Origin: Roseateles noduli
GTDB lineage: Bacteria; Pseudomonadota; Gammaproteobacteria; Burkholderiales; Burkholderiaceae_C
Length of the DNA: 64,000 nt
Assembly (NCBI GenBank): GCA_002205125.1
Contig: NIOE01000008.1
Coordinates: 372,001 to 436,000 of the forward strand
Direction of reading: 5' to 3'
The notes under the pieces were generated by a model. That model was not told the origin of the DNA, ran no database searches, and saw nothing but the letters and a program-made list of their open reading frames with translations. Of this stretch, positions 43,357 through 52,038 are shown in pieces. The first letter of the stretch is position 1, and every line of letters begins with the position of its first letter. The position numbers and the translations under genes were made by a program.

Positions 43357-43875
43357 TCAGTTCAAAACAATGCGCAGGAATTGCGGATGCTGCGTCAGCG
43401 CATCCAGGTCCAGCACTTGCCAGCGCCGGCCCTGCCCGTCGCGCATGCGGGCAGGAGCGAAATCGGGATGGCCGCCCTCGTCGGGCTCGGCCTGGAGCTG
43501 TTCATCGCCGCGCAGCCCCAGCAGCTGGTCCACCAGCAGCGCGCAGTTGATGCCCAGATCCGGATTGATCGACACCAGCCGGTGGGCCGATGTCAGCGGT
43601 GCGGGACCCCGCAGGCCCAGGAAGGCCGACAGGTCCACCACCGTGTGCAGACCGCCCCGCAAGTTGGCCACGCCCAGCATCCAGGGTTGCGTGTACGGGA
43701 CCGCCTGAAGCGGCACCGGCGTGAAAATTTCGCCGGATTGCTTGAGCGGAAGCAGCAGGCCGAGGCCCGCGCATTCGACTGCCAGCCAACTTGCCGCCTG
43801 CGGCGCTTCGCGCGCCGCCTGCATGCGCTGCGCCAGCCGTTGTTGAAGTTCGCGCAGCGCTTGCTTGTTGGCCAT
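43357..43875 (-). CDS. pilI: CheW-like adaptor PilI
   Basis: 172 residues, one CheW domain. It shows GLGLLLPLKQSGEIFTPVPL, VPYTQPWMLGVANLRGGLHTVVDLSAFLG, and a final hydrophobic strand. PilI couples PilJ to the ChpA kinase. The start is 4 nt after the pilH stop, indicating translational coupling in the pilG-H-I-J-chpA operon. Confidence 0.94.
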   Translation of the reverse strand: MANKQALRELQQRLAQRMQAAREAPQAASWLAVECAGLGLLLPLKQSGEIFTPVPLQAVPYTQPWMLGVANLRGGLHTVVDLSAFLGLRGPAPLTSAHRLVSINPDLGINCALLVDQLLGLRGDEQLQAEPDEGGHPDFAPARMRDGQGRRWQVLDLDALTQHPQFLRIVLN

Positions 43876-43879
43876 GATG

Positions 43880-44245
43880 TCAGCCCAGCGCCTTGATCTT
43901 GGCCAGCAGCTCGTCGGCCTTCACCGGCTTGACGACGTAGTCGCGCGCGCCCTGACGCATGCCCCAGACCTTGTCGGTTTCCTGGTTCTTGCTGGTGCAC
44001 ATGATCACCGGGACGTCGGCATAGCGCTCGTCACGGGTGATCGCGCGGGTCAGCTGGAAACCGTTCTGGCCGGGCATGACCACGTCCATCAGGATGAGGT
44101 CGGGCTTTTCCTCGGCCAGGCGCTTCATCGCCTCTTCGCCGTTCTCGGCGGTGCGCACGGTGAAGCCGCGCTTGGTCAGCAGGTCGCTCAGCGCGTGCAG
44201 CTCGGTCTTCGAATCGTCGACCAGCAGGATCTTGTGGATGGGCAT
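43880..44245 (-). CDS. pilH: Single-domain response regulator PilH
   Basis: 121 residues from the ATG at 44245 (MPIHKILLVDDSKTELHAL), preceded by GGAGA. It is a stand-alone CheY-like receiver with phospho-acceptor Asp in LILMDVVMPGQNG, Thr in VIMCTSK, and Lys in YVVKPVK. In Pil-Chp systems PilH acts with PilG in controlling pilus extension and retraction. Its place next to pilI and its MPGQNGFQLTRAI motif favour PilH over PilG. Confidence 0.92.
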   Translation of the reverse strand: MPIHKILLVDDSKTELHALSDLLTKRGFTVRTAENGEEAMKRLAEEKPDLILMDVVMPGQNGFQLTRAITRDERYADVPVIMCTSKNQETDKVWGMRQGARDYVVKPVKADELLAKIKALG

Positions 44246-44367
44246 GGAATCTCCCTCTGTCTTGGCTCGTCTCGATTCGCGTCGGTGGAGTCGTCGTTCG
44301 AGCCAGGCGTGAGCGTCGTTGGATGTCGTGGATGAGGTCGTGGAAAGCGGGCTGTCGGACTGGCCGG

Positions 44368-44763
44368 TCAACCCGCCTGGCAATGCTGTCGGACCGCCTG
44401 CAGCAGCTGGTCCTTCGTGAAGGGCTTGGTCAGGTAGTCCTGCGACCCGACCATCCGGCCGCGGGCCTTGTCGAACAGGCCGTCCTTGGACGACAGCATG
44501 ATCACGGGCACCGACGCGAACTGTGGATTGCGCTTGATGATGGCGCAGGTCTGGTAACCATCCAGACGCGGCATCAGGATGTCGCAGAACACGAGATCGG
44601 GCTGGTAGTCGCTCAGCTTGGCGAGCGCGTCGAAACCGTCCTCGGCCAGGACGACCTCATGGCCGCCCTGCTTCAGGAAGATCTCGGCGCTGCGGCGGAT
44701 CGTGTTGCTGTCGTCGATGACGAGCACCTTGGTCGCCGTGCGGGGGCTTGCGCTGGAATCCAA
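44368..44763 (-). CDS. pilG: Single-domain response regulator PilG
   Basis: 131 residues. The start codon is TTG at 44763, with GGAG 8 nt upstream on the minus strand, and there is no upstream ATG in frame nearby. A CheY-like receiver has DDS in KVLVIDDSNTIRRSAE, phospho-acceptor Asp in LVFCDILMPRLDGYQT, and Lys in YLTKPFTKDQLL. It is the first gene of the Pil-Chp cluster, 122 nt before pilH and downstream of rubredoxin. PilG promotes pilus extension in studied species. Confidence 0.92.
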   Translation of the reverse strand: MDSSASPRTATKVLVIDDSNTIRRSAEIFLKQGGHEVVLAEDGFDALAKLSDYQPDLVFCDILMPRLDGYQTCAIIKRNPQFASVPVIMLSSKDGLFDKARGRMVGSQDYLTKPFTKDQLLQAVRQHCQAG

Positions 44764-44888
44764 GCTCTTCTCCGTATTGTTCAGACAATGGTTGTCAGAG
44801 AGATTTCAGGCTCGCGACAAACGACGAGCGCTGGAAGGACCGCCGGATGATCGAGGACCGGTGCCTTGCCGAAAGGTCGATGCGAGGG

Positions 44889-45080
44889 TCAGATCTGTAC
44901 CATTTCGAAGTCTTCCTTGCGGGCGCCGCACTCGGGGCAGGTCCAGTTCATGTCGACATCTTCCCAACGGGTGCCGGCGGCGATGCCGTGTTCAGGGTCG
45001 CCCACGGCCTCGTCGTACATCCAGCCGCAGATCAGGCACATCCAGGTCCTTGCTTCGCTCACGATGGGTTGACTTTGCAT
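44889..45080 (-). CDS. Rubredoxin
   Basis: 63 residues from the ATG at 45080 (MQSQPIVSEARTWMCLICG). Two CxxC pairs, CLICGWMYDEAVGDPEHGIAAG and CPECGARKEDF, bind the single iron. Rubredoxin is a small cytosolic electron carrier. It lies 125 nt upstream of pilG on the same strand, a conserved neighbour of this operon in Burkholderiales without a known functional link. The in-frame upstream extension lies antisense to the start of thiD and is rejected. The ribosome site is weak. Confidence 0.95.
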   Translation of the reverse strand: MQSQPIVSEARTWMCLICGWMYDEAVGDPEHGIAAGTRWEDVDMNWTCPECGARKEDFEMVQI

Positions 45081-45082
45081 CA

Positions 45083-45105
45083 CTACAATGATCGAAAGAT
45101 TGTAG
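45083..45105. promoter_or_regulatory. Inverted repeat CTACAAT-N9-ATTGTAG with -10-like boxes on both strands
   Basis: This lies in the divergent rubredoxin/thiD region. Each arm contains TACAAT, a good -10 hexamer, one facing rubredoxin and one facing thiD. A G+C-rich hairpin (CCCCCGG / CCGGGGG) follows at 45111-45130. Convincing -35 boxes are missing. It may be a divergent promoter pair or an operator. Confidence 0.4.
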
Positions 45106-45214
45106 CCATGCCCCCGGTCTGACCCGGGGGGCGGAAGTACCGATGAAACAACAGTCGGTTGCGGTGCTTCTCCACGTTTTGCGCACCAGTTCACGGCTTC
45201 TCGCCGAACCATTC

Positions 45215-46174
45215 ATGAGCCGCCCAGACCCGCATCAACAAGATCCCCAGGACGCCGCCGCGATCGAAGACCAGGATTCGCCGCCCCCCGCCTGCGTGAT
45301 GAGCTTCAATGCGTCCGACCCGAGCGGCGCGGGCGGCAGCGCCGGCGACGTCGCCACCATCGCCGCCATGGGCGCGCACGCGCTGCCGGTCGTCACCGCC
45401 ATCGTCATGCGCGACACCGCCGAGGTCTTCGACCACCAGACCCTGGACGGGGACTGCATCGTCGAGCAGGCGCGCTCCATCCTCGAGGACGTCCCGGTCG
45501 CCGCCTGGAAGGTCGGTTTCCTGGGCAGCGCCGAGGGTGTCTCCTCGGTCGCGGAGGTCCTGTCCGACTACCCCGACGTGCCGCTGGTGGCCTACCTGCC
45601 CAGCATCTCCTGGCTGGACGAGGAGCAGCAGCAGAGCTACCTGGACGCGTTCCGCGAGCTCGTGCTGCCGCAGACGCTGGTGCTGGTCGGCAACCAGAAG
45701 ACGCTGAGCGACTGCCTGCTGCCCGACTGGGATGCCGACCGGCCCGCCTCCCCGCGCGAGCTGGCCGTGGCCGCGCAGCAACATGGCGCCGCGAACGTGC
45801 TGGTGACCGGTATCCAGCTGCCCAACCAGTACATCGACAACGTGCTGGCCAACTCCCAGGGCGCGATCACCGGCGAGAAGTTCGAGCGCTTCGAGGCCAG
45901 CTTCGTGGGCTCGGGCGACACGCTGTCGGCGGCGCTGGCGGCGCTGCTGTCGGTCGGCTCGGAGCCGCACGACGCGGTCGGCGAGGCGCTGGCCTTCCTC
46001 GACCAGTCGCTGGAGGCGGGCTTCCGTCCCGGCATGGGCAACGTGGTGCCGGACCGCTTCTTCTGGGCGCTGCCGCCCGGCGAGGAGGGGGAGGAAGGCG
46101 CCGAGGTCGTGCCCGTTACCGACGAGATGCCGATCGACGAGCCGCCCAGCCGCGGCCCCCGCCGCATCCATTGA
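45215..46174 (+). CDS. thiD: Hydroxymethylpyrimidine/phosphomethylpyrimidine kinase (ThiD family)
   Basis: 319 residues from the ATG at 45215 ([12 protein letters not shown]). A ribokinase-like fold: [23 protein letters not shown] near the N-terminus (substrate loop), [10 protein letters not shown], and the anion-hole motif [17 protein letters not shown]. It is longer than typical ThiD (about 265) because of an acidic N-terminal tail and a C-terminal extension ending in a Glu/Pro-rich tail. It phosphorylates HMP and HMP-phosphate for thiamin synthesis. No other thi gene is nearby; pairing with hemL is common in Burkholderiales. Confidence 0.88.
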   Translation: MSRPDPHQQDPQDAAAIEDQDSPPPACVMSFNASDPSGAGGSAGDVATIAAMGAHALPVVTAIVMRDTAEVFDHQTLDGDCIVEQARSILEDVPVAAWKVGFLGSAEGVSSVAEVLSDYPDVPLVAYLPSISWLDEEQQQSYLDAFRELVLPQTLVLVGNQKTLSDCLLPDWDADRPASPRELAVAAQQHGAANVLVTGIQLPNQYIDNVLANSQGAITGEKFERFEASFVGSGDTLSAALAALLSVGSEPHDAVGEALAFLDQSLEAGFRPGMGNVVPDRFFWALPPGEEGEEGAEVVPVTDEMPIDEPPSRGPRRIH

Positions 46175-46278
46175 GTCCGCCGAGGGCGCCCGAGCGGCGC
46201 CCTCGTGCTTTTCCCCTTTCATCTGCTTACGCCTTTGCGACCAGCCACCCTCGTGGCAGCCGCTGCACCGGACCCCTC

Positions 46279-47565
<1,287 letters not shown>

Positions 47566-47600
47566 CGGCGTCGGTTCATCGGGCCAAGGGCCCGATGGCC

Positions 47601-47670
47601 GGCTCGGGAAAGCCTGGCCCCGGCAAACACCGAGCCAGGCCTGTCGCGAATTTTTCAATCCGCGACAGGC
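47601..47670. repeat. Overlapping inverted repeats between hemL and mpl
   Basis: Three stems overlap: GGCTCGG/CCGAGCC (47601-47607 with 47630-47636), GCCTGGC/GCCAGGC (47612-47618 with 47634-47640), and GCCTGTCGCG/CGCGACAGGC (47639-47648 with 47661-47670). The first two exclude each other because they share 47634-47636. The last has TTTTT in its loop, not after the stem. It may be a hemL terminator or an attenuator-like leader of mpl. Confidence 0.5.
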
Positions 47671-47713
47671 ATTACGCTTGCTTACCCATTGGTACAGCAG
47701 CTGAGAGACAGAC

Positions 47714-49078
47714 ATGCATATCCACATCCTTGGCATCTGCGGCACCTTCATGGGCGGGCTGGCGGCGCTGGCGCGCGAGGCCGGTCACACGGTGACCGGC
47801 TGCGATGCGAATGTCTATCCGCCGATGTCGACGCAGCTGGAGGCCCTGGGCATCGAGTTGATCCAGGGCTTCGGCGCGGAGCAGCTGGCGCTCAAGCCCG
47901 ACCTGTTCGTGATCGGCAATGTGGTGACGCGCTCGTCCGAAGGCCGCTTCCCGCTGATGGAGGCCATCCTCGACGCCGGCCTGCCGTACACCAGCGGCCC
48001 GCAGTGGCTGGCGGAGCACGTGCTCCAGGGCAAGCACGTGCTGGCGGTCGCCGGCACGCACGGCAAGACGTCGACGACCTCGATGCTGACCTGGATCCTG
48101 GAATCGGCCGGTCTGGCGCCCGGTTTCCTGATCGGCGGCGTGCCGCAGAACTTCGGCGTGTCGGCCCGGCTGGGCGACGGCCGGTTCTTCGTCATCGAGG
48201 CCGACGAGTACGACACCGCCTTCTTCGACAAGCGCAGCAAGTTCGTCCACTACCGGCCGCGCACGGCGATCCTGAACAACCTCGAACACGACCACGCCGA
48301 CATCTTCCCGGACCTGGCCGCCATCGAGACCCAGTTCCACCACCTGGTGCGGACGGTGCCGGCGTCCGGGAGACTGGTCGTCAACGCGCGTGAGGAAGCG
48401 TTGCAGCGCGTGCTGTCGCGCGGCTGCTGGAGCGACGTGCAGCGCTTCGGCGCCCGCAAGGAGGAACCCGGTGCGCTGCGCGCGCGCGGTGAGCCGCAGT
48501 CCTTCGACGTCCTGCGCGGCAGCCTGAAGGTCGGCCATGTCAACTGGGAGCTGCTGGGCGAGCACAACCAGCTCAACGCGCTGGCGGCGATCTCGGCGGC
48601 GGAACACGTGGGCGTCGATCCGGAGAAGGCAGCCGAGGCGCTCGGCACGTTCAAGAACGTGCGCCGACGGCTGGAGCTGCGCGGCGAGTCGCGCGGCATC
48701 AAGGTCTACGACGACTTCGCGCACCACCCGACGGCGATCCACACGACCATCGCCGGCCTGCGCCGCCGGATCCCGCCGCAGGAGCGCATCCTGGCCGTCT
48801 TCGAGCCGCGCTCCAACACGATGAAGCTGGGCACCATGAAGGCGCAGCTGCCCTGGGCGCTGGAGGAGGCCGATCTGAGCTTCTGCAACCAGGACGGTCT
48901 GACCTGGGACGCGCGCGAGGCGCTGGCGCCGCTGGGCGAGCAGGGCCTGGTCGGCGCGGACGTCGACGAGCTGGTGCAGATGGTCAAGCGCGCGGCCAAG
49001 CCCGGCGACCACGTGCTGTGCATGAGCAACGGCGGCTTCGGCGGCATCCACGAAAAGCTGCTGGACGCGCTGAAGTAA
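47714..49078 (+). CDS. mpl: UDP-N-acetylmuramate:L-alanyl-gamma-D-glutamyl-meso-diaminopimelate ligase
   Basis: 454 residues, a Mur ligase family enzyme that recycles the murein tripeptide onto UDP-MurNAc. It begins MHIHILGICGTFMGGLAALA. The P-loop is AGTHGKTSTTSMLTWILE, with IEADEYDTAFFDKRSKFVHY in the centre and DDFAHHPTAI near the C-terminal domain. All are Mpl signatures and distinguish it from MurC. It lies 149 nt after hemL. Confidence 0.96.
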   Translation: MHIHILGICGTFMGGLAALAREAGHTVTGCDANVYPPMSTQLEALGIELIQGFGAEQLALKPDLFVIGNVVTRSSEGRFPLMEAILDAGLPYTSGPQWLAEHVLQGKHVLAVAGTHGKTSTTSMLTWILESAGLAPGFLIGGVPQNFGVSARLGDGRFFVIEADEYDTAFFDKRSKFVHYRPRTAILNNLEHDHADIFPDLAAIETQFHHLVRTVPASGRLVVNAREEALQRVLSRGCWSDVQRFGARKEEPGALRARGEPQSFDVLRGSLKVGHVNWELLGEHNQLNALAAISAAEHVGVDPEKAAEALGTFKNVRRRLELRGESRGIKVYDDFAHHPTAIHTTIAGLRRRIPPQERILAVFEPRSNTMKLGTMKAQLPWALEEADLSFCNQDGLTWDAREALAPLGEQGLVGADVDELVQMVKRAAKPGDHVLCMSNGGFGGIHEKLLDALK

Positions 49079-49235
49079 ACCGGCGATCCTGCGCCGCCGC
49101 GTCCGGATTGCACCGGAGCGGCGGGTTGGCACGCCGCGTGCCCTTCCCGCGATCCACTGCCTTGCGGCGGTTCCCTGTCCCATCCCGCAAGATCCCGCCC
49201 GGGATCCTGCACGACTCCCGAGGAGCGACTTCACG

Positions 49236-50312
49236 ATGAGTGGTCCTGGCAAGCTGGTCCCCGCGCTGCAGAACCGGTCCTTCCTGTGCCTGCTGGCGCT
49301 GGTGACGGTGGCGTTCTTCTGGATCGTGTGGCCGATGATGAGCGCGATCCTCTGGGGCGTGGCCCTGGCCATCGTGTTCCAGCCGCTGTACCGCAAGCTG
49401 CTGCGCAAGACGAAGCGGCCCGGGCTGTCGGCGGGGGCGACGATCCTGGTGATCCTGCTGCTGGTGGTGCTGCCGCTGACCTACGTGATGGGCGCGCTGG
49501 TGCGCGAAGCGGCGGTCGTTTTCGAGATGGTGAAGTCCGGCCAATTCAACTTCAACACCTACGTGGCGCAGATCTACGCGGCGCTGCCGTCGTGGCTGAT
49601 CGACGTGCTGGAGCGGCTGGGCCTGCACGACCTGTCGAACCTGCAGGAGAAGCTGGGCAGCGCGCTGAACCAGGGCAGCCAGTTCATGGCGACCAAGGCG
49701 CTGGGCTTCGGGCAGGACACCTTCGATTTCCTGGTGAGCTTCTTCGTGATGCTCTACCTGCTGTATTTCCTGCTGCGCGACGGCGAGCAGCTCTCTGCGC
49801 GCATCCGCGACGCGCTGCCGCTGCAGGACTCCTACAAGCGCCAGCTGGGCGAGAAGTTCCGGACGGTGATCCGCGCAACGGTCAAGGGCAACATTGCCGT
49901 GGCAGCCATCCAGGGCGCGCTCGGCGGCATGGCGTTCTGGGTGCTGGGCATCCACGCGCCGGTGCTGTGGGCGGTGCTGATGGCCTTCCTGTCGCTGCTG
50001 CCCGCGGTCGGCGCGGCGCTGGTGTGGGCGCCGGTGGCCATCTACCTGCTGTCGACCGGGCATGTCGGCTCCGGCATCGGCCTGATCGTCTTCGGCACCG
50101 TGGTCATCGGCCTGGTGGACAACCTGCTGCGACCGCTGCTGGTCGGCAAGGACACCAAGATGCCGGACTATGTCGTGCTGCTGTCCACGCTGGGCGGGAT
50201 GGCGGTCTTCGGCATCAACGGCTTCGTCATCGGCCCGCTGATCGCGGCGATGTTCATCGCGGTCTGGGACATCGTCGCGGCAGAACGGCGCTATCCGGTC
50301 GGCGACCACTGA
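49236..50312 (+). CDS. AI-2E family (PerM-type) membrane transporter
   Basis: 358 residues, with GAGGAG upstream. It has an N-terminal pair of helices (LVTVAFFWIVWPMMSAILWG), a large soluble segment (about 100-150), and a C-terminal block with LLRDGEQLSARIRDALPL, KFRTVIRATVKGNIAVAAIQG, and GFVIGPLIAAMFIAVWDI. The family covers AI-2 exporters, PerM and other exchangers; the substrate is not predictable. It follows mpl by 157 nt, with no gene seen in the gap. Confidence 0.92.
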   Translation: MSGPGKLVPALQNRSFLCLLALVTVAFFWIVWPMMSAILWGVALAIVFQPLYRKLLRKTKRPGLSAGATILVILLLVVLPLTYVMGALVREAAVVFEMVKSGQFNFNTYVAQIYAALPSWLIDVLERLGLHDLSNLQEKLGSALNQGSQFMATKALGFGQDTFDFLVSFFVMLYLLYFLLRDGEQLSARIRDALPLQDSYKRQLGEKFRTVIRATVKGNIAVAAIQGALGGMAFWVLGIHAPVLWAVLMAFLSLLPAVGAALVWAPVAIYLLSTGHVGSGIGLIVFGTVVIGLVDNLLRPLLVGKDTKMPDYVVLLSTLGGMAVFGINGFVIGPLIAAMFIAVWDIVAAERRYPVGDH

Positions 50313-50408
50313 CCCGCGCATTGACGCTTTCGACGTCAGCATCGCGAGTCTTTTCATGACGATTTTTCGTTTGACGAGCAAAATCGTGCGCTCGCAAGTG
50401 ATCTCGTC

Positions 50409-52010
50409 ATGGCGGACACCCTCCTCGGCTTCCAGCGCCTCGCGCAACTCTTCGACCTCCAGCCGGTCCAGCCCTGGGCGTCGCTGAGCCGGGCCGGCTC
50501 ACGGCGGGCCCAGGAGCTCGTCGAGGGCGTGGAGCTCCTCACCTGGCCCGCCTCCTACCGGCCGACGGACGACTTTCGCGGCCATTTCGAGTTCGGCCTC
50601 AAGTACGACCGTCTTCACTTCGAATTCCTGTCGCGGCTGTTCGAACGCATCGACCCGTCGGAGGTGTTGGGATGGATCTCGGAGGAGCCCAACGGCAGCT
50701 ATGCGCGCCGTGCCGGGTTCCTCTACGAATGGTTCACCGGGCAGCGGCTGGCCATCCCGGACCTGCCGAGTTCGCTGGGCTATGTCGATGCCCTGGATGC
50801 GTCGCTCTATCTCACGGCATCGACGCCCGAACGCAACCGGCGCTGGCGCGTCAACGACAACCTGCCCGGTACCCCGCCGTTCTGCCCGCTGGTGTATCTG
50901 GGGCCGGCGCAGGAGCGCGGCTGGCTCTATGACGTCGCCGCCGGCGTGCAACGGCTGGACGACCGTTTCGGCGCGGACATGCTGGCGCGCAGTGCCGCCT
51001 GGCTGACCTACAAGGAATCGCGCGCCAGCTTCGCCATCGAGCGCGAGTCGGAGCATGAGGACCGCATCCGGCGGTTTGCCGTCGCCATCGACCAGTTCAG
51101 CGGCCGGCTGGACGACGTGATGGCCAAGGGCAGCCTGCTGATGTTGCAGAAGGCCGTGCTCGGCGACGGCGCGTTGCGGCTCGGCACGCGACAGTCGCCC
51201 GTCTTCGTGGGACAGAGCACCCTGCGGGCCCAGGTCGTCCACTACATCGCGCCTTCGGAGTCGCTGGTGCCGGCCATGCTGGCGGCACTCCGCGAGGTCG
51301 AGCGCCGGACACGCGGCTCGCAGCCGGTGGCGCGTGCTGCCGCCGTCGCGTTCGGTTTCGTCTACCTGCATCCGCTCGCCGACGGCAACGGGCGGCTGCA
51401 CCGGTTCCTGATCAACCACGTGCTGGCCGCCGACAAGGCAGTGCCGCAGCATCTGGTGATCCCGGTCTCGGCCACGATTGCGAGCAGCTCGCGCGATCGT
51501 GCGGCCTACGACACCGTGCTGGAGGTGTTCTCGAGACCGTTCATGCGGGCCTACGCCGAGCGCTTCCGTTTCGGCACCCGACGCCTGTGCCCCGATGGCG
51601 TTGCGACCGACTTCGAATTCCTCGCGACGGAGGATGCCGCGCATGCCTGGCGGTACCCGGATCTGAGCGCGCATGCCCGGTACCTTGGCGACGTGCTGCG
51701 GCGCACCGTCGAGGTGGAGATGCCCGCCGAGGCGCACCAGTTGCGACTGCATGACGCGGCGCGGGCCGCGGTGAAATCCTTCGTCGAGATGCCTGATGCC
51801 GAGGCGGATCGCCTTGTGCGATCGCTGCGCGCGAGCGACTGGACGGTCAGCAACAAGCTGCGCAAGGAGATGCCGGAACTGTTCGAGGCACAGGGACGGC
51901 TCGGCCACCTCCGCGAACCGCTGATCGACGCGATCCGGGAGGTGTTCGCCGATGCCGATGCCGATGCCGATGCCAATGAAAAGGGCCGGCTCGCGCCGGC
52001 CCCACGTTGA
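50409..52010 (+). CDS. Fic domain protein (probable AMPylase or related nucleotidyltransferase)
   Basis: 533 residues. The Fic motif HPLADGNGRLHRF (H321 catalytic) is intact. About 110 residues upstream lies an inhibitory-helix-like segment ASFAIERES (S207, E211), where the usual Gly/Asn after the Glu is Arg. This placement fits class II Fic proteins. An N-terminal domain of about 190 residues and a C-terminal DUF4172-like or winged-helix-type region complete it. The tail has a DADADADADAN repeat coded by GATGCC units. Fic enzymes usually transfer AMP to target hydroxyls; the target is unknown. No antitoxin gene is adjacent. The promoter region (50313-50408) is A+T-richer and has TTGACG at 50371. 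Confidence 0.88.
   Translation: MADTLLGFQRLAQLFDLQPVQPWASLSRAGSRRAQELVEGVELLTWPASYRPTDDFRGHFEFGLKYDRLHFEFLSRLFERIDPSEVLGWISEEPNGSYARRAGFLYEWFTGQRLAIPDLPSSLGYVDALDASLYLTASTPERNRRWRVNDNLPGTPPFCPLVYLGPAQERGWLYDVAAGVQRLDDRFGADMLARSAAWLTYKESRASFAIERESEHEDRIRRFAVAIDQFSGRLDDVMAKGSLLMLQKAVLGDGALRLGTRQSPVFVGQSTLRAQVVHYIAPSESLVPAMLAALREVERRTRGSQPVARAAAVAFGFVYLHPLADGNGRLHRFLINHVLAADKAVPQHLVIPVSATIASSSRDRAAYDTVLEVFSRPFMRAYAERFRFGTRRLCPDGVATDFEFLATEDAAHAWRYPDLSAHARYLGDVLRRTVEVEMPAEAHQLRLHDAARAAVKSFVEMPDAEADRLVRSLRASDWTVSNKLRKEMPELFEAQGRLGHLREPLIDAIREVFADADADADANEKGRLAPAPR
51951..51974 (+). repeat. GATGCC microsatellite in the 3' end of the Fic gene
   Basis: Four exact GATGCC units encode (Asp-Ala)4. Being 6-bp units, slippage would change the length of the acidic tail without a frameshift. 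Confidence 0.9.
51978..52002 (-). terminator. Rho-independent terminator of the metalloprotease gene, inside the end of the Fic gene
   Basis: GGGCCGGC and GCCGGCCC form a perfect 8-bp stem with a TCGC tetraloop. On the minus strand it is followed by TTTTCATT. It lies 37 nt past the metalloprotease stop and within the last codons of the convergent Fic gene. Confidence 0.7.
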
Positions 52011-52038
52011 CGAAGCGATCGACTGATCGCGTCGCGGA

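Noticed and set aside
45143-45214. In-frame upstream extension of thiD
   Set aside because: It reads through the divergent promoter region and has no ThiD character. The ATG at 45215 gives the expected N-terminus before the substrate loop.
51951-51974. GATGCC repeats as a CRISPR-like array
   Set aside because: The units are contiguous 6-mers with no spacers and code for Asp-Ala. No cas gene is present.
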